Position numbers and translations under genes: made by a program. This document shows, in pieces, positions 36,421 through 43,101 of a DNA stretch of 43,101 nucleotides. Origin of the DNA: Thermosynechococcus sp. WC_1 (GTDB lineage Bacteria > Cyanobacteriota > Cyanobacteriia > Thermosynechococcales > Thermosynechococcaceae); NCBI GenBank assembly GCA_020058975.1, contig JAGVDA010000004.1, positions 1 to 43,101 of the forward strand, given 5' to 3'. The first letter of the stretch is position 1; each line of letters begins with the position of its first letter. The notes beneath the pieces are model-generated. The model searched no databases. It had not been told where the DNA came from and was given only the letters and a program-made list of their open reading frames with translations.

Positions 36421-37178
36421 GGTGCTAAAAGGTTTTTGCCGGCTCGATTCTGTTCATACCACTCGAAGAATTCTGGCTGCCATTCCTTGAGTTTTCCCAA
36501 GACCATCCAAGCAAGAACTTGTGCCTCAATCTGGGTATCGGAAAGAGTTCGTTGGTCTAGTGCGTGAAGAATAGCGCGAATTGTCCCAGCCATTGTGAAG
36601 TTTTGACGATAACCAGAGGAAAGAACCCGACGCGCATATTCTTCTGGCTTGCCGGACTCAACAAGCAAGGCATATTTGACGGTAGAAGCATGAGCTGCCT
36701 CAAAATACTGTGCGCGATCGCCATCTGTCACTTCATATGTTCCAGATCGAGTCGCGTAAACTCCGACAGGTTGACAGTAGAAAACAGATTCAATGGGGAT
36801 TTCGTACTTGGCTGCGGCAATCATGCGATCGCCTGTATACCTCATGCTTTGGCAGAGAGGAAAAACACCAGGAAAAATCTGAGTGGGAACCTCAACGTCA
36901 AACTGTGAATTTTGATGCCGAACCCATTGCATCACACAGTCATGCGGAAAACCGCCGATGTGTAAGGCAACGTAACCGTAATTCAAGACTGACCAATGCT
37001 TGCGCTTTAGTTCATGCCTGATAACGGCATCCGCTGAACTGACTGGAGGCTTGTCGTCTAATGAAAAGCCTTCTGTAACGCAAGTATGTTGTGCAGACCA
37101 GATCCCTTTTGCCGCATTCGCTGAGGAACTATTTAGATCGATCTCAACTCGAAAGTAAGAGTCGTTTATTTGAATCAT
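36417..37178 (-). CDS. thyX: ThyX-type flavin-dependent thymidylate synthase (253 aa)
   Basis: 253 residues. The segment VRHQNSQF (86-93) and QSMRYTGDR (110-118) correspond to the ThyX motif RHRxxSxN/QSxRY, with altered residues and a 15-residue insertion between the two halves. FTMAGTIRAILHALDQR (about 208-224) fits the C-terminal nucleotide/flavin region. ThyX makes dTMP from dUMP using methylene-tetrahydrofolate and FAD. The altered motif (RHQ not RHR) makes activity uncertain. It is coupled (ATGA) with neighbours in the transfer operon. It might supply nucleotides during transfer. Confidence 0.75.
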   Translation of the reverse strand: MIQINDSYFRVEIDLNSSSANAAKGIWSAQHTCVTEGFSLDDKPPVSSADAVIRHELKRKHWSVLNYGYVALHIGGFPHDCVMQWVRHQNSQFDVEVPTQIFPGVFPLCQSMRYTGDRMIAAAKYEIPIESVFYCQPVGVYATRSGTYEVTDGDRAQYFEAAHASTVKYALLVESGKPEEYARRVLSSGYRQNFTMAGTIRAILHALDQRTLSDTQIEAQVLAWMVLGKLKEWQPEFFEWYEQNRAGKNLLAP

Positions 37179-37396
37179 CGGTACACCTCAAAAGTTTCCC
37201 TCGCCACATCACAAGATCTGCCAATCACGACACAAAGCAATAGGAATGAAATTGCAGACTCTCTAGTTACGCGAACCTCAACCGCATTATTGAATGGGGC
37301 TATCGCTAGCAAGGACGCTAAAGCAATTGCGCTAGTCCCCAACATGTATTTGTTCTTGTCTCGAAAATCGTTGATGACTTGTCTTGCCGTGATCAT
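37175..37396 (-). CDS. Small membrane protein (73 aa)
   Basis: 73 residues from ATG 37396 (TAGGAGAAG upstream), with two hydrophobic stretches (TSAIALASLLAIAPF, about 21-35, and SAISFLLLCVVIG, about 48-60). No family recognised. The start follows a terminator-like hairpin by about 10 bases, suggesting attenuation. ATGA overlap with thyX. Confidence 0.6.
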   Translation of the reverse strand: MITARQVINDFRDKNKYMLGTSAIALASLLAIAPFNNAVEVRVTRESAISFLLLCVVIGRSCDVARETFEVYR

Positions 37397-37408
37397 TAAT
37401 CTTCTCCT

Positions 37409-37443
37409 AAAAAATGAGATCGCAGCTAAAGAGCTGCAATCTC
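37409..37443 (-). terminator. Intraoperon terminator/attenuator (minus strand)
   Basis: Stem GAGATxGCAGCT/AGCTGCxATCTC with a 4-nt loop (37416-37443) and six T (A on plus, 37409-37414), reading toward lower coordinates. It lies after the gene ending at 37539 and just before the ribosome site of the gene at 37396. Bases 37444-37538 hold no gene. Confidence 0.7.
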
Positions 37444-37538
37444 ACAGTAGCTAGAGATGCCTGTCTATTCCAGGCTGTCACGCAGGTTCGTCGTTTATGG
37501 GGTCTGATTTCCTGCCAGCAAGCGACCCGTAAAAAAAA

Positions 37539-37841
37539 TTAGTTGAATCGTGCCGTCGCGCCCTTCACTAAACCTTTGCAGACGTACCCAACAGTTTTCC
37601 CATCAGAAGCCGTCACCTCGTATCGATAGACGTCGCCGTTGCTGCATCCAAAAACTGCAAATTTCCCATTAGATACTGTTGGGCTTTTTACTATTGACTC
37701 AGCCGCTCGGAGAACGGATTGGTCTGGGAGTGGAGATTGAATAGCCAGGAAGAACAGTCCTCCCACCATCAAAATAGTTCCTCCAACCACGAAAAAAGCT
37801 AAACACACTGTTACCAAATCATCCCAGTTTTTTCTTGGCAT
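37539..37841 (-). CDS. Small membrane-anchored protein (100 aa)
   Basis: 100 residues with one N-terminal hydrophobic segment (about 11-35, CLAFFVVGGTILMVGGLFFL) followed by a short extracytoplasmic domain with two cysteines (VFGCSNGDVYRYEV, VGYVCKG), which could form a disulfide. Starts directly after the previous stop (TAAATG). No family recognised. A small channel accessory is likely. Confidence 0.6.
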   Translation of the reverse strand: MPRKNWDDLVTVCLAFFVVGGTILMVGGLFFLAIQSPLPDQSVLRAAESIVKSPTVSNGKFAVFGCSNGDVYRYEVTASDGKTVGYVCKGLVKGATARFN

Positions 37842-38015
37842 TTATTTCGCTCTGTCAGAAGACAAAAATTCCTGTTGTTCTTGTTGTGGGAGCTGCTCAG
37901 TCTCCCCAGTCCGAGATTCTTCGTCCGGTTCCGATGCTTTGAAAGGGGGAGGCATGGGAGTGCCTCCATGTGAGGGGTGTAAAAGTGGGCCGTTTTGTTG
38001 CAGGACGAGTAACAT
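37842..38015 (-). CDS. Small Gln/Pro-rich protein (57 aa)
   Basis: 57 residues, MLLVLQQNGPLLHPSHGGTP onward, with a Gln/Glu/Ser tail (ETEQLPQQEQQEFLSSDRAK). It starts two bases after the lipoprotein stop and ends immediately before the next start, so it fits the operon exactly. Mostly disordered composition. No family recognised. Confidence 0.55.
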   Translation of the reverse strand: MLLVLQQNGPLLHPSHGGTPMPPPFKASEPDEESRTGETEQLPQQEQQEFLSSDRAK

Positions 38016-38017
38016 AA

Positions 38018-38239
38018 TCAAAAACCTACTGCTTTACATGGAACAGAAGCGATTGATGCCGATACATAATTGTAGGAAGTTGTCGAGAAAGTATATGCAA
38101 AGCATAGACCTGTCTTTGCCTCTTGCATGTATTTAATCTCTGGGAGATTTGATACTTGACTGGGGATATATTGATCACATCCCCCGACAAGTAACATGCA
38201 TAGAATTAAAGCAAAAAGAAATTTTGCTTTGCTGATCAC
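38018..38239 (-). CDS. VirB7-like lipoprotein (73 aa)
   Basis: 73 residues. The signal peptide MISKAKFLFALILCMLLVGG is followed by Cys21 (lipobox LVGGC), so the mature protein would be lipid-anchored. Small lipoproteins beside VirB10/VirB9 are typically VirB7, which stabilises VirB9. Two later cysteines (LCFAYTF, VPCKAV) could form a disulfide. It overlaps the VirB10-like stop as ATGA. The assignment rests on size, lipobox and position. Confidence 0.7.
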   Translation of the reverse strand: MISKAKFLFALILCMLLVGGCDQYIPSQVSNLPEIKYMQEAKTGLCFAYTFSTTSYNYVSASIASVPCKAVGF

Positions 38240-39660
38240 CGAGCCACCTCGGTCAGCTCAATGTCCTCGTTAGCGACCAACGCAATGGAGGTTTTGGGCT
38301 TGAGGTAAAAAGAAGTTGGTGCATTGCGTCTAGACCGTTGCTCTGGCTCTAAAGCGCTATTGACGCTATCTAACCCCTCAACGGCAGTAGACTGAATGAC
38401 CCGATCTCCGAAGCTATCTCCTTGGGGCATCATGGACGCAACCCCAACATTCAGAAGAGACCTTCCAAGTCGCGACAAAACACGACCTGCTCCTCCTCGT
38501 TGCCCAGGTTCTTTGATTTTTGCCTCAATCATTCCATCTCCCATAGAGGCTGTCAGCATCCCCGGCTTAATTGCAAAAAGTTTGCCGGATGGAGTTTCGA
38601 TTCGGGTGACACTAGCCATAATGAACTGGCCCGAAGTCCCTTTCTCGGATTGGGCAATAGCGATTGACCCTTTCGGAATGACTGTCTCACCATTTTTAAA
38701 ATCAGCTCGAACTTTGATCCGAATCTCTTCGCCGACGGGGAAACTATCGTTGGCATCCCAAGACAGAAACGCCATGGTCTGGCCCTTGATCGTCGCATCA
38801 GCCGGAATCATTGCGAGTCGTGCAACAAGACGTTGACGGGATTCTTCCTCAACCTCTTGGGGGTACTTATTCGAATATTCAATCGCGGTCAACGGAGCTT
38901 CAGCGTCCTTTGGTGCGGGGCTGATGGCAACGGGTTCTGTCGCCGTTTTGTCGATTCCATCATAAATGGCGATCGCTTCATCTGTCTTAGTCGAACCTGT
39001 GGGGACAGTCGCTACGGTGTTTTCTGCTCCCATGTCAACGTCAGGTCCTTCCTCTGTGACGGATGCGTATAATGCGCTCACTGCCTCGGGCAACGGTTCG
39101 GGCTTGACCTCTGCCACTGGGCGCAAAGCCGCTGGAGCAAATGGACGAACCGGAGTCGGCGCAGGCGGAGCCGAGGCAACTGGACGGAATGCCCGTTCAG
39201 GTGCATAAGACCGTTGAGAATAAGGCCCTTGACGTGCTGGCACGTAAACAACAGAAGGAGGAACTCTTTTGGACGCAACCACAGGTTTTTTCTTTCCCAC
39301 CGCAGGCTTGTCGGCAGCAGGCTTTTCTGCCACGGGAAAAGAAGGTGATTGCTCAGCCTTTGGCAAAAAGTTGTCGGTCTTTGGCTTGTCTTGGAATGGG
39401 TCTACTCCCGCTGGTGCAACGGCAACAACCTTATTGGTGTTACCCAGGTATGACCCTAATCCATAAACAAGGAGAATAAATCCTACTCCGCCTCCAGTGA
39501 CCATCATCCAAAGCGCTGCCGCTGTTTTGCGAAAGGGAACCGCTTGGACGTGCGCATCGGGATTTTCCACGGATTCATCGGGCGCAAGAGAGAACGTTGC
39601 CGGAGTAGGGTCGGCGGCTGTCGCTTGGAGAAAATCATCCCAGTCTTTTGCTTGTGTCAT
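38236..39660 (-). CDS. virB10: VirB10/TrbI-like channel protein (474 aa)
   Basis: 474 residues. A short cytoplasmic N-terminus, a membrane segment (about 48-72, ALWMMVTGGGVGFILLVYGL), a long Pro/Ala-rich periplasmic linker (about 100-260) and a C-terminal TrbI-like beta domain (about 280-474; GQTMAFLSWDANDSFPVGEE, then KVRADFKNGETVIPKGS). VirB10 spans the envelope and senses energy from the ATPases. Length and layout fit. Confidence 0.8.
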   Translation of the reverse strand: MTQAKDWDDFLQATAADPTPATFSLAPDESVENPDAHVQAVPFRKTAAALWMMVTGGGVGFILLVYGLGSYLGNTNKVVAVAPAGVDPFQDKPKTDNFLPKAEQSPSFPVAEKPAADKPAVGKKKPVVASKRVPPSVVYVPARQGPYSQRSYAPERAFRPVASAPPAPTPVRPFAPAALRPVAEVKPEPLPEAVSALYASVTEEGPDVDMGAENTVATVPTGSTKTDEAIAIYDGIDKTATEPVAISPAPKDAEAPLTAIEYSNKYPQEVEEESRQRLVARLAMIPADATIKGQTMAFLSWDANDSFPVGEEIRIKVRADFKNGETVIPKGSIAIAQSEKGTSGQFIMASVTRIETPSGKLFAIKPGMLTASMGDGMIEAKIKEPGQRGGAGRVLSRLGRSLLNVGVASMMPQGDSFGDRVIQSTAVEGLDSVNSALEPEQRSRRNAPTSFYLKPKTSIALVANEDIELTEVAR

Positions 39661-39663
39661 GAT

Positions 39664-40443
39664 TTAAAAAGAAGTGTTGGTGTAAGGAAGAATTCGAGTT
39701 AAATACAGCCCCCGCTGCTGAGAAAAAGTCACGGCTACGTTATAAGGATTTTTCGCGCCATTAGCAGTTGGGCGTAAAAATTCTCTGGTATAAATCCAAT
39801 AGTATTTACTGAATTTACGAGTGTCAACAGACCCAACTGACTCGGTAAATTCTATCTCTATCGGGGTTCTCATTTCGTTCCCATTTTTCCCCTCCTTGAA
39901 TTCTTCTGAAACCCCAATCTTTGTAACCTTAATTGTCCTTGAGTCTTGAGATTTAGCCTCATCAAAGTTTTTCGGCTTAAATGATAGGATCCATTTCATC
40001 ACTGGCTCTTGAGATTCAGGAGCCACCAAGTGCTGATAGGCATAGGCTGCCGAAGTAAATTTGCCATAAGGCGTAATCGCTCCTGGGTCTATGCCGCTTT
40101 CGCATTGCTTGAAGAGCTTTACACTCCTCTCCTGCTTGGCAATCTCCTTGCAGGTTGACTGAAACTCAGCGGTTGTGCGCTTAACCCATGAAAATGATGA
40201 AATGATTTCAGCAATAAATTGCTCACGGTTTTCATCTTCCGTAACTTTTTTCCCCATTACCATCTGCCGATCTTGTCCAATTTGGACAGGGATGTTACGA
40301 CTAGCAAGCCTGTCCAATTTTGTAGTGAGGTTGGCATTGCTGATGCACTGGCCAATCATGGAAAAAATGACAAAGATAGGCAAAGTCTTCCCCACAACAG
40401 GAAGGATTGATTTCACCAAAGATAGATTTTTTCCTGTTTGCAT
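39664..40443 (-). CDS. VirB8/TraE-like inner-membrane protein, tentative (259 aa)
   Basis: 259 residues with one N-terminal hydrophobic segment (about 11-34) and a soluble domain of about 210 residues ending in beta-like YWIYTREFLRPTANGAKNPY and TFSQQRGLYLTRIL. That topology and place directly before VirB10 fit VirB8/TraE, which nucleates the channel. The sequence lacks a motif I could use for proof. It begins with weak ribosome site AGAGAG. Confidence 0.5.
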   Translation of the reverse strand: MQTGKNLSLVKSILPVVGKTLPIFVIFSMIGQCISNANLTTKLDRLASRNIPVQIGQDRQMVMGKKVTEDENREQFIAEIISSFSWVKRTTAEFQSTCKEIAKQERSVKLFKQCESGIDPGAITPYGKFTSAAYAYQHLVAPESQEPVMKWILSFKPKNFDEAKSQDSRTIKVTKIGVSEEFKEGKNGNEMRTPIEIEFTESVGSVDTRKFSKYYWIYTREFLRPTANGAKNPYNVAVTFSQQRGLYLTRILPYTNTSF

Positions 40444-40480
40444 AATTCACTCTCTTGCATACAACCACAGTACAGTCTAC

Positions 40481-40496
40481 TTGACGATTTCGTCAA
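40481..40496. promoter_or_regulatory. TTGACG palindrome at VirB5-like stop (second copy)
   Basis: The same 16 bases as 28350-28365, again overlapping a TGA stop (VirB5-like gene) and 38 bases before the next start. As a promoter the minus strand would read TTGACG, a 16-17 bp spacer, then a poor -10 (TGTACT). Confidence 0.65.
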
Positions 40497-41347
40497 GGGG
40501 CAGCATATGCGGAGGTTATGAAATCAGAGAATGCATCCCCTTCTACGCTTGCCGACAGAAGGTTTTGGGATTTCTGGATTTCGTCCTCCCATGCTATTTT
40601 CTGTTGAACCGAGAGTTGTTCACTAGCGGTCTGATTGCCATCGTATTGAGCAAGTTTAGCTTCCTCTTGTTCTCGGATTTGTTTTTGCTGAAGCGCGATA
40701 GAATATGTGCTGTTGAGTGCATTCTTTTTGATGATGTCTTGAGTGTTGTCAAGTGATTGAATCTCCGTCGTTGTCTTTATTGAATCCTCTAACACTTTCT
40801 GCACAGCATCGCGCCCATCTTTCATTGCCTTTTGCCCATCTTTTCCCGTTATGGCTTGGTACTGGGCATTTTGAACCTTTGTCCAGGTTGCGATCTTGGT
40901 ATTATCAAGCTGAGTTGTGATCCGTGGGCGGAAACGAGTATCGGTAAGCCCAGGGCTTATTGCGCTTGAGTTCCCTGGACTTGCCGCATCTGCATCTTTT
41001 GTCGAGGCATAGACTGAGTCTTTGATTGTCTCATAGGCTTTTTCCCAGTCAACACTTCCAGCCGCCCCTAGGAGTCCCTCGCAATCAATGCTAGGGTCAG
41101 AGCACTCAGCCAGCCCATTCACGTCTAGTTTGCCGAGAATCCCAGGGAGTGAGCTAAGCAACGAATCAAGCGATTTGCCTTGGATGGCTCCCAACGCCAT
41201 TTTCCCAATTTGAGAGTAGAAATCTAACTTGCTGAGAATCGCTCCAAAATCAAAGGCAGCAATCCCCTCCCCAAGGTTAAAAGCGGATGCATTTAAGGGG
41301 GTCAACAATAGGAAAATTGCGGAAAGCGTAACGGCTGTTTTTTTCAT
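40493..41347 (-). CDS. VirB5/TrbJ-like secreted helical protein (284 aa)
   Basis: 284 residues with a signal peptide (MKKTAVTLSAIFLLLTPLNA, cleavage after SA). The mature part is largely helical, with many Gln, Asp and Ala residues (SIALQQKQIREQEEAKLAQY) and cysteines near ECSDPSIDCEG. It resembles the VirB5/TrbJ class of pilus-tip or periplasmic helical proteins. The position beside VirB6- and VirB8-like genes supports this, but the family is poorly conserved. Confidence 0.6.
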   Translation of the reverse strand: MKKTAVTLSAIFLLLTPLNASAFNLGEGIAAFDFGAILSKLDFYSQIGKMALGAIQGKSLDSLLSSLPGILGKLDVNGLAECSDPSIDCEGLLGAAGSVDWEKAYETIKDSVYASTKDADAASPGNSSAISPGLTDTRFRPRITTQLDNTKIATWTKVQNAQYQAITGKDGQKAMKDGRDAVQKVLEDSIKTTTEIQSLDNTQDIIKKNALNSTYSIALQQKQIREQEEAKLAQYDGNQTASEQLSVQQKIAWEDEIQKSQNLLSASVEGDAFSDFITSAYAAP

Positions 41348-41372
41348 AGAAAACCCTTCAGTGTCCTGACGA

Positions 41373-41621
41373 TTATTTGACTGGGTAGTTTAACTGGCAA
41401 ACGTTTGGGTCTCTCCCGTCTTTGATGCAACGCTCATGAAATGCAACGAATGGGCTTTCAATATTTCTAGACAGTTGGTGTTCTTTTGGCACCATCAAGA
41501 ACATCAACGGAGCAATTACCTGCATCGCTGCCGAGAATATAAGGATTTGGATTTTATACCTCCAAAGCAAATAAAGTGGAAGCGGCAGAATTAATCCTGT
41601 TTTTCTATCGTGAATGTACAT
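41373..41621 (-). CDS. Small membrane protein (82 aa)
   Basis: 82 residues. One or two hydrophobic stretches (IQILIFSAAMQVIAPLMFLM, about 29-48, preceded by LPLYLLWRY), then a cysteine-containing tail (ERCIKDGRDPNVCQL). No family recognised. The size and place resemble small VirB-associated membrane proteins. ATG 41621 behind AGGGAAAA. Confidence 0.6.
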   Translation of the reverse strand: MYIHDRKTGLILPLPLYLLWRYKIQILIFSAAMQVIAPLMFLMVPKEHQLSRNIESPFVAFHERCIKDGRDPNVCQLNYPVK

Positions 41622-41627
41622 TTTTCC

Positions 41628-42833
41628 CTACCTAAGGCTAGTTATATTGTTTGTCACATTACTTGCTGTCCCGCTCAGTGTTGAGATTACGGAGAAAATT
41701 GCCATAAGCCCACAGACAAGAGATGTTAATGAGATTGAGAAAACGTACAACCCTCCCGAAACGGAAGAACCTGAAACCGTCACAATCGCTAAAATCGTGA
41801 CCAGCATTCGTAGGAACAGGGACGACACCCAGATCTGAAAGATCCCAGAGAACCATCGCACCCAAGTGCCCTTAAAGGCAGGAGCAAAAGAGAGTGCAAT
41901 TGACAGGGGGAAAAACACGTTCATAAGCGTTTGAAGTGCCCCAATGACGATCCCAAACGCTGATGAGACAAGCATCAGCGTCGCATAGACGACTGGATTG
42001 GTAAAACCTGTCCCGGTTCCAATTAGGATATCAGAGGCAGCCTTGCCCGCCCCTGCGACTGCGGAATTTAGTGCTCCAGAAATGTTAGTTGCTTGGTTTG
42101 CAAATTTTCCGTTGCGAAGGAGAACCTGATCGGAGTATTTTTCCATATTAATAGCCCATTGAGCACTTCTAAATGGATCGAGCTGTTTCGACACCGCGTT
42201 GAACGCATCGTCGTAACAGGTTTGCCGTTGAGTCTGGTCAAGGGTAGCAGAGCATGTTACCTGCGCCTTGAAAATGGACTGCTCAATCTGCGCCTTGGCA
42301 TTGGCCTGTTTTACCGCCGAACCTCCAGCAAGTGTGGACTTGCCCCCCGTCGCAAGGATGTAAGTCTGGAAGGAATTGAGAAGGTCATTAGTCCCCACCA
42401 CAACGTTTTGCATCGCGAAGCCTTGTCCAACAGGGTTCCATAGGAGTAATGCTAAAAACAGAGGGGTGAGAAATTCAACTGGGTCGAAGGGAACCAGGAC
42501 CTGCGCCTCAGCGCAGCGCTGCATCCAAGGAAGAATGCGAAACAAAAACATGACCAGCGCAATAATGATCGAAACGGTTGCGACTGCCCCAAATATCTCG
42601 CTGCGAATGACGACATCATTCCCAGCGCGCATTTGTTGGTAGATCCCATTGGCGGATTGAACGTTGACCCATTGCGCGGCATTGTCAAGGGGGCTGGATC
42701 CTATTGCCGTGGTTGCTGCGTTTCTGAGTGCCTCGGCCAATACTGGGTTGGGTACCGTCTGCGCTGAAACCTTCTCTGCAACCAAAGTAAAAACTGCGGC
42801 TCCCGAGATAATCTTGATGGTTTTATTTCGCAT
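41628..42833 (-). CDS. VirB6/TrbL-like polytopic membrane protein (401 aa)
   Basis: 401 residues with a signal-like start and several membrane segments (about 81-98 FGAVATVSIIIALVMFLF, 120-133, 283-330, 335-395). A central cysteine-containing loop (QVTCSATLDQTQRQTC) faces the periplasm. The layout matches VirB6/TrbL, which form the inner-membrane part of the channel. The family is very divergent and the call rests on topology plus context. Confidence 0.7.
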   Translation of the reverse strand: MRNKTIKIISGAAVFTLVAEKVSAQTVPNPVLAEALRNAATTAIGSSPLDNAAQWVNVQSANGIYQQMRAGNDVVIRSEIFGAVATVSIIIALVMFLFRILPWMQRCAEAQVLVPFDPVEFLTPLFLALLLWNPVGQGFAMQNVVVGTNDLLNSFQTYILATGGKSTLAGGSAVKQANAKAQIEQSIFKAQVTCSATLDQTQRQTCYDDAFNAVSKQLDPFRSAQWAINMEKYSDQVLLRNGKFANQATNISGALNSAVAGAGKAASDILIGTGTGFTNPVVYATLMLVSSAFGIVIGALQTLMNVFFPLSIALSFAPAFKGTWVRWFSGIFQIWVSSLFLRMLVTILAIVTVSGSSVSGGLYVFSISLTSLVCGLMAIFSVISTLSGTASNVTNNITSLR

Positions 42834-43101
42834 GAATGGATTGCCCTCTTAGGATCTTTGCACCAGCATCAATCATGCTGTATTTATTGTCTGGATATTG
42901 AGCCTTCATCTGTGCTTTGAGGTCTAGCTCGTTCGCTTCATTCATGACCATGAATAGGCTGCGGAAGTCTGGGTAATCTGTCGCAAACAAGTGCCCTTCT
43001 TTAGTTGCAATCAAGAAATTTCGTCCAAATTCGTCATCTTTTGGGAAAAATGATGCTTCGGTACATTGAACAAGTGCATCACGAGAAATCTTGGCTTTAT
43101 C
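42823..43101 (-). CDS. C-terminal part of an unidentified transfer-operon gene (partial)
   Basis: 92 residues running off the right edge, ending MIDAGAKILRGQSIHAK. The visible part (FPKDDEFGRNFLIATKEGHL, TDYPDFRSLFMVMNEANELD) could be the end of an ATPase such as VirB4, which is expected here and otherwise missing, but no Walker motif is in view. It overlaps the VirB6-like start by 11 bases. Confidence 0.6.
   Translation of the reverse strand, partial: DKAKISRDALVQCTEASFFPKDDEFGRNFLIATKEGHLFATDYPDFRSLFMVMNEANELDLKAQMKAQYPDNKYSMIDAGAKILRGQSIHAK

Noticed and set aside
41614-41838. 74-residue plus-strand ORF over the transfer operon
   Set aside because: Antisense to the well-supported VirB6-like gene.

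Overview
The window looks like part of a large conjugative plasmid, or a related integrative conjugative element, from a cyanobacterium. The host is suggested by many copies of the octamer GCGATCGC (HIP1, a cyanobacterial genome hallmark), for example near 1194, 2983, 6200, 14155 and 15618. The plasmid nature is suggested by an actin-like segregation gene, a MobF (TrwC-type) relaxase-helicase, a VirD4-type coupling ATPase and a set of type IV secretion genes. No rRNA or tRNA gene, insertion sequence or replication initiator is visible.

Layout. (1) 1-6.7 kb, plus strand: the 3' part of a pentapeptide-repeat gene whose frame is broken by a perfect 61-bp tandem duplication, then a run of about 16 small genes of mostly unknown function and one N6-adenine methyltransferase. 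Ten of the gaps between these genes hold a compact structured element. It has an acceptor-like 5-bp stem, usually a small hairpin, a tRNA T-arm mimic (5-6 bp stem, 7-nt T-loop), then a tetraloop hairpin and the box GATTTATTCA just before the ribosome binding site. Stem sequences change between copies while pairing is kept. Three genes here and two near 10 kb use a shared sigma70-type promoter with a conserved spacer. (2) 6.7-9.4 kb, minus strand: a 903-residue multidomain protein with an LRAT-type protease-like fold, a J domain and repeated cysteine modules. (3) 9.5-10.6 kb: two small genes, two copies of the promoter and three near-identical terminators. (4) 10.6-16.4 kb, minus strand: a tightly overlapping 14-gene operon headed by a ParM-like gene and carrying two methyltransferases and a DUF4326 gene. 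Three 11-bp iterons lie upstream of parM. (5) 16.6-24.2 kb, plus strand: accessory genes (DUF5131, an ASCH-like protein), an XRE regulator and the 1409-residue relaxase, inside which a separate coiled-coil ORF is read in another frame. A 46-bp perfect palindrome closes this operon. (6) 24.4-43.1 kb, minus strand: the transfer operon. In transcription order it has a gene entering from the right edge, VirB6-like, small membrane protein, VirB5-like, VirB8-like, VirB10-like, VirB7-like lipoprotein, small genes, ThyX, VirB9-like N-terminal domain, split C5 methyltransferase, lysozyme-like/M23 VirB1-like hydrolase, an Acb2/Tad1-type candidate anti-defence protein, secreted and cysteine-rich proteins, VirD4, small genes, an RNA ligase, a zinc-ribbon membrane protein, a 453-residue plasmid protein, a small HTH protein and a coiled-coil protein.

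How it fits together: relaxase, coupling protein and secretion channel form the conjugation machine, and ParM provides partition. Several methyltransferases without visible restriction nucleases, the Acb2/Tad1-like protein, the RNA ligase and ThyX are plausible establishment functions in a new host. The most unusual signal is the family of tRNA-like punctuation elements between the small genes at the left end. I do not recognise it as a described RNA family.
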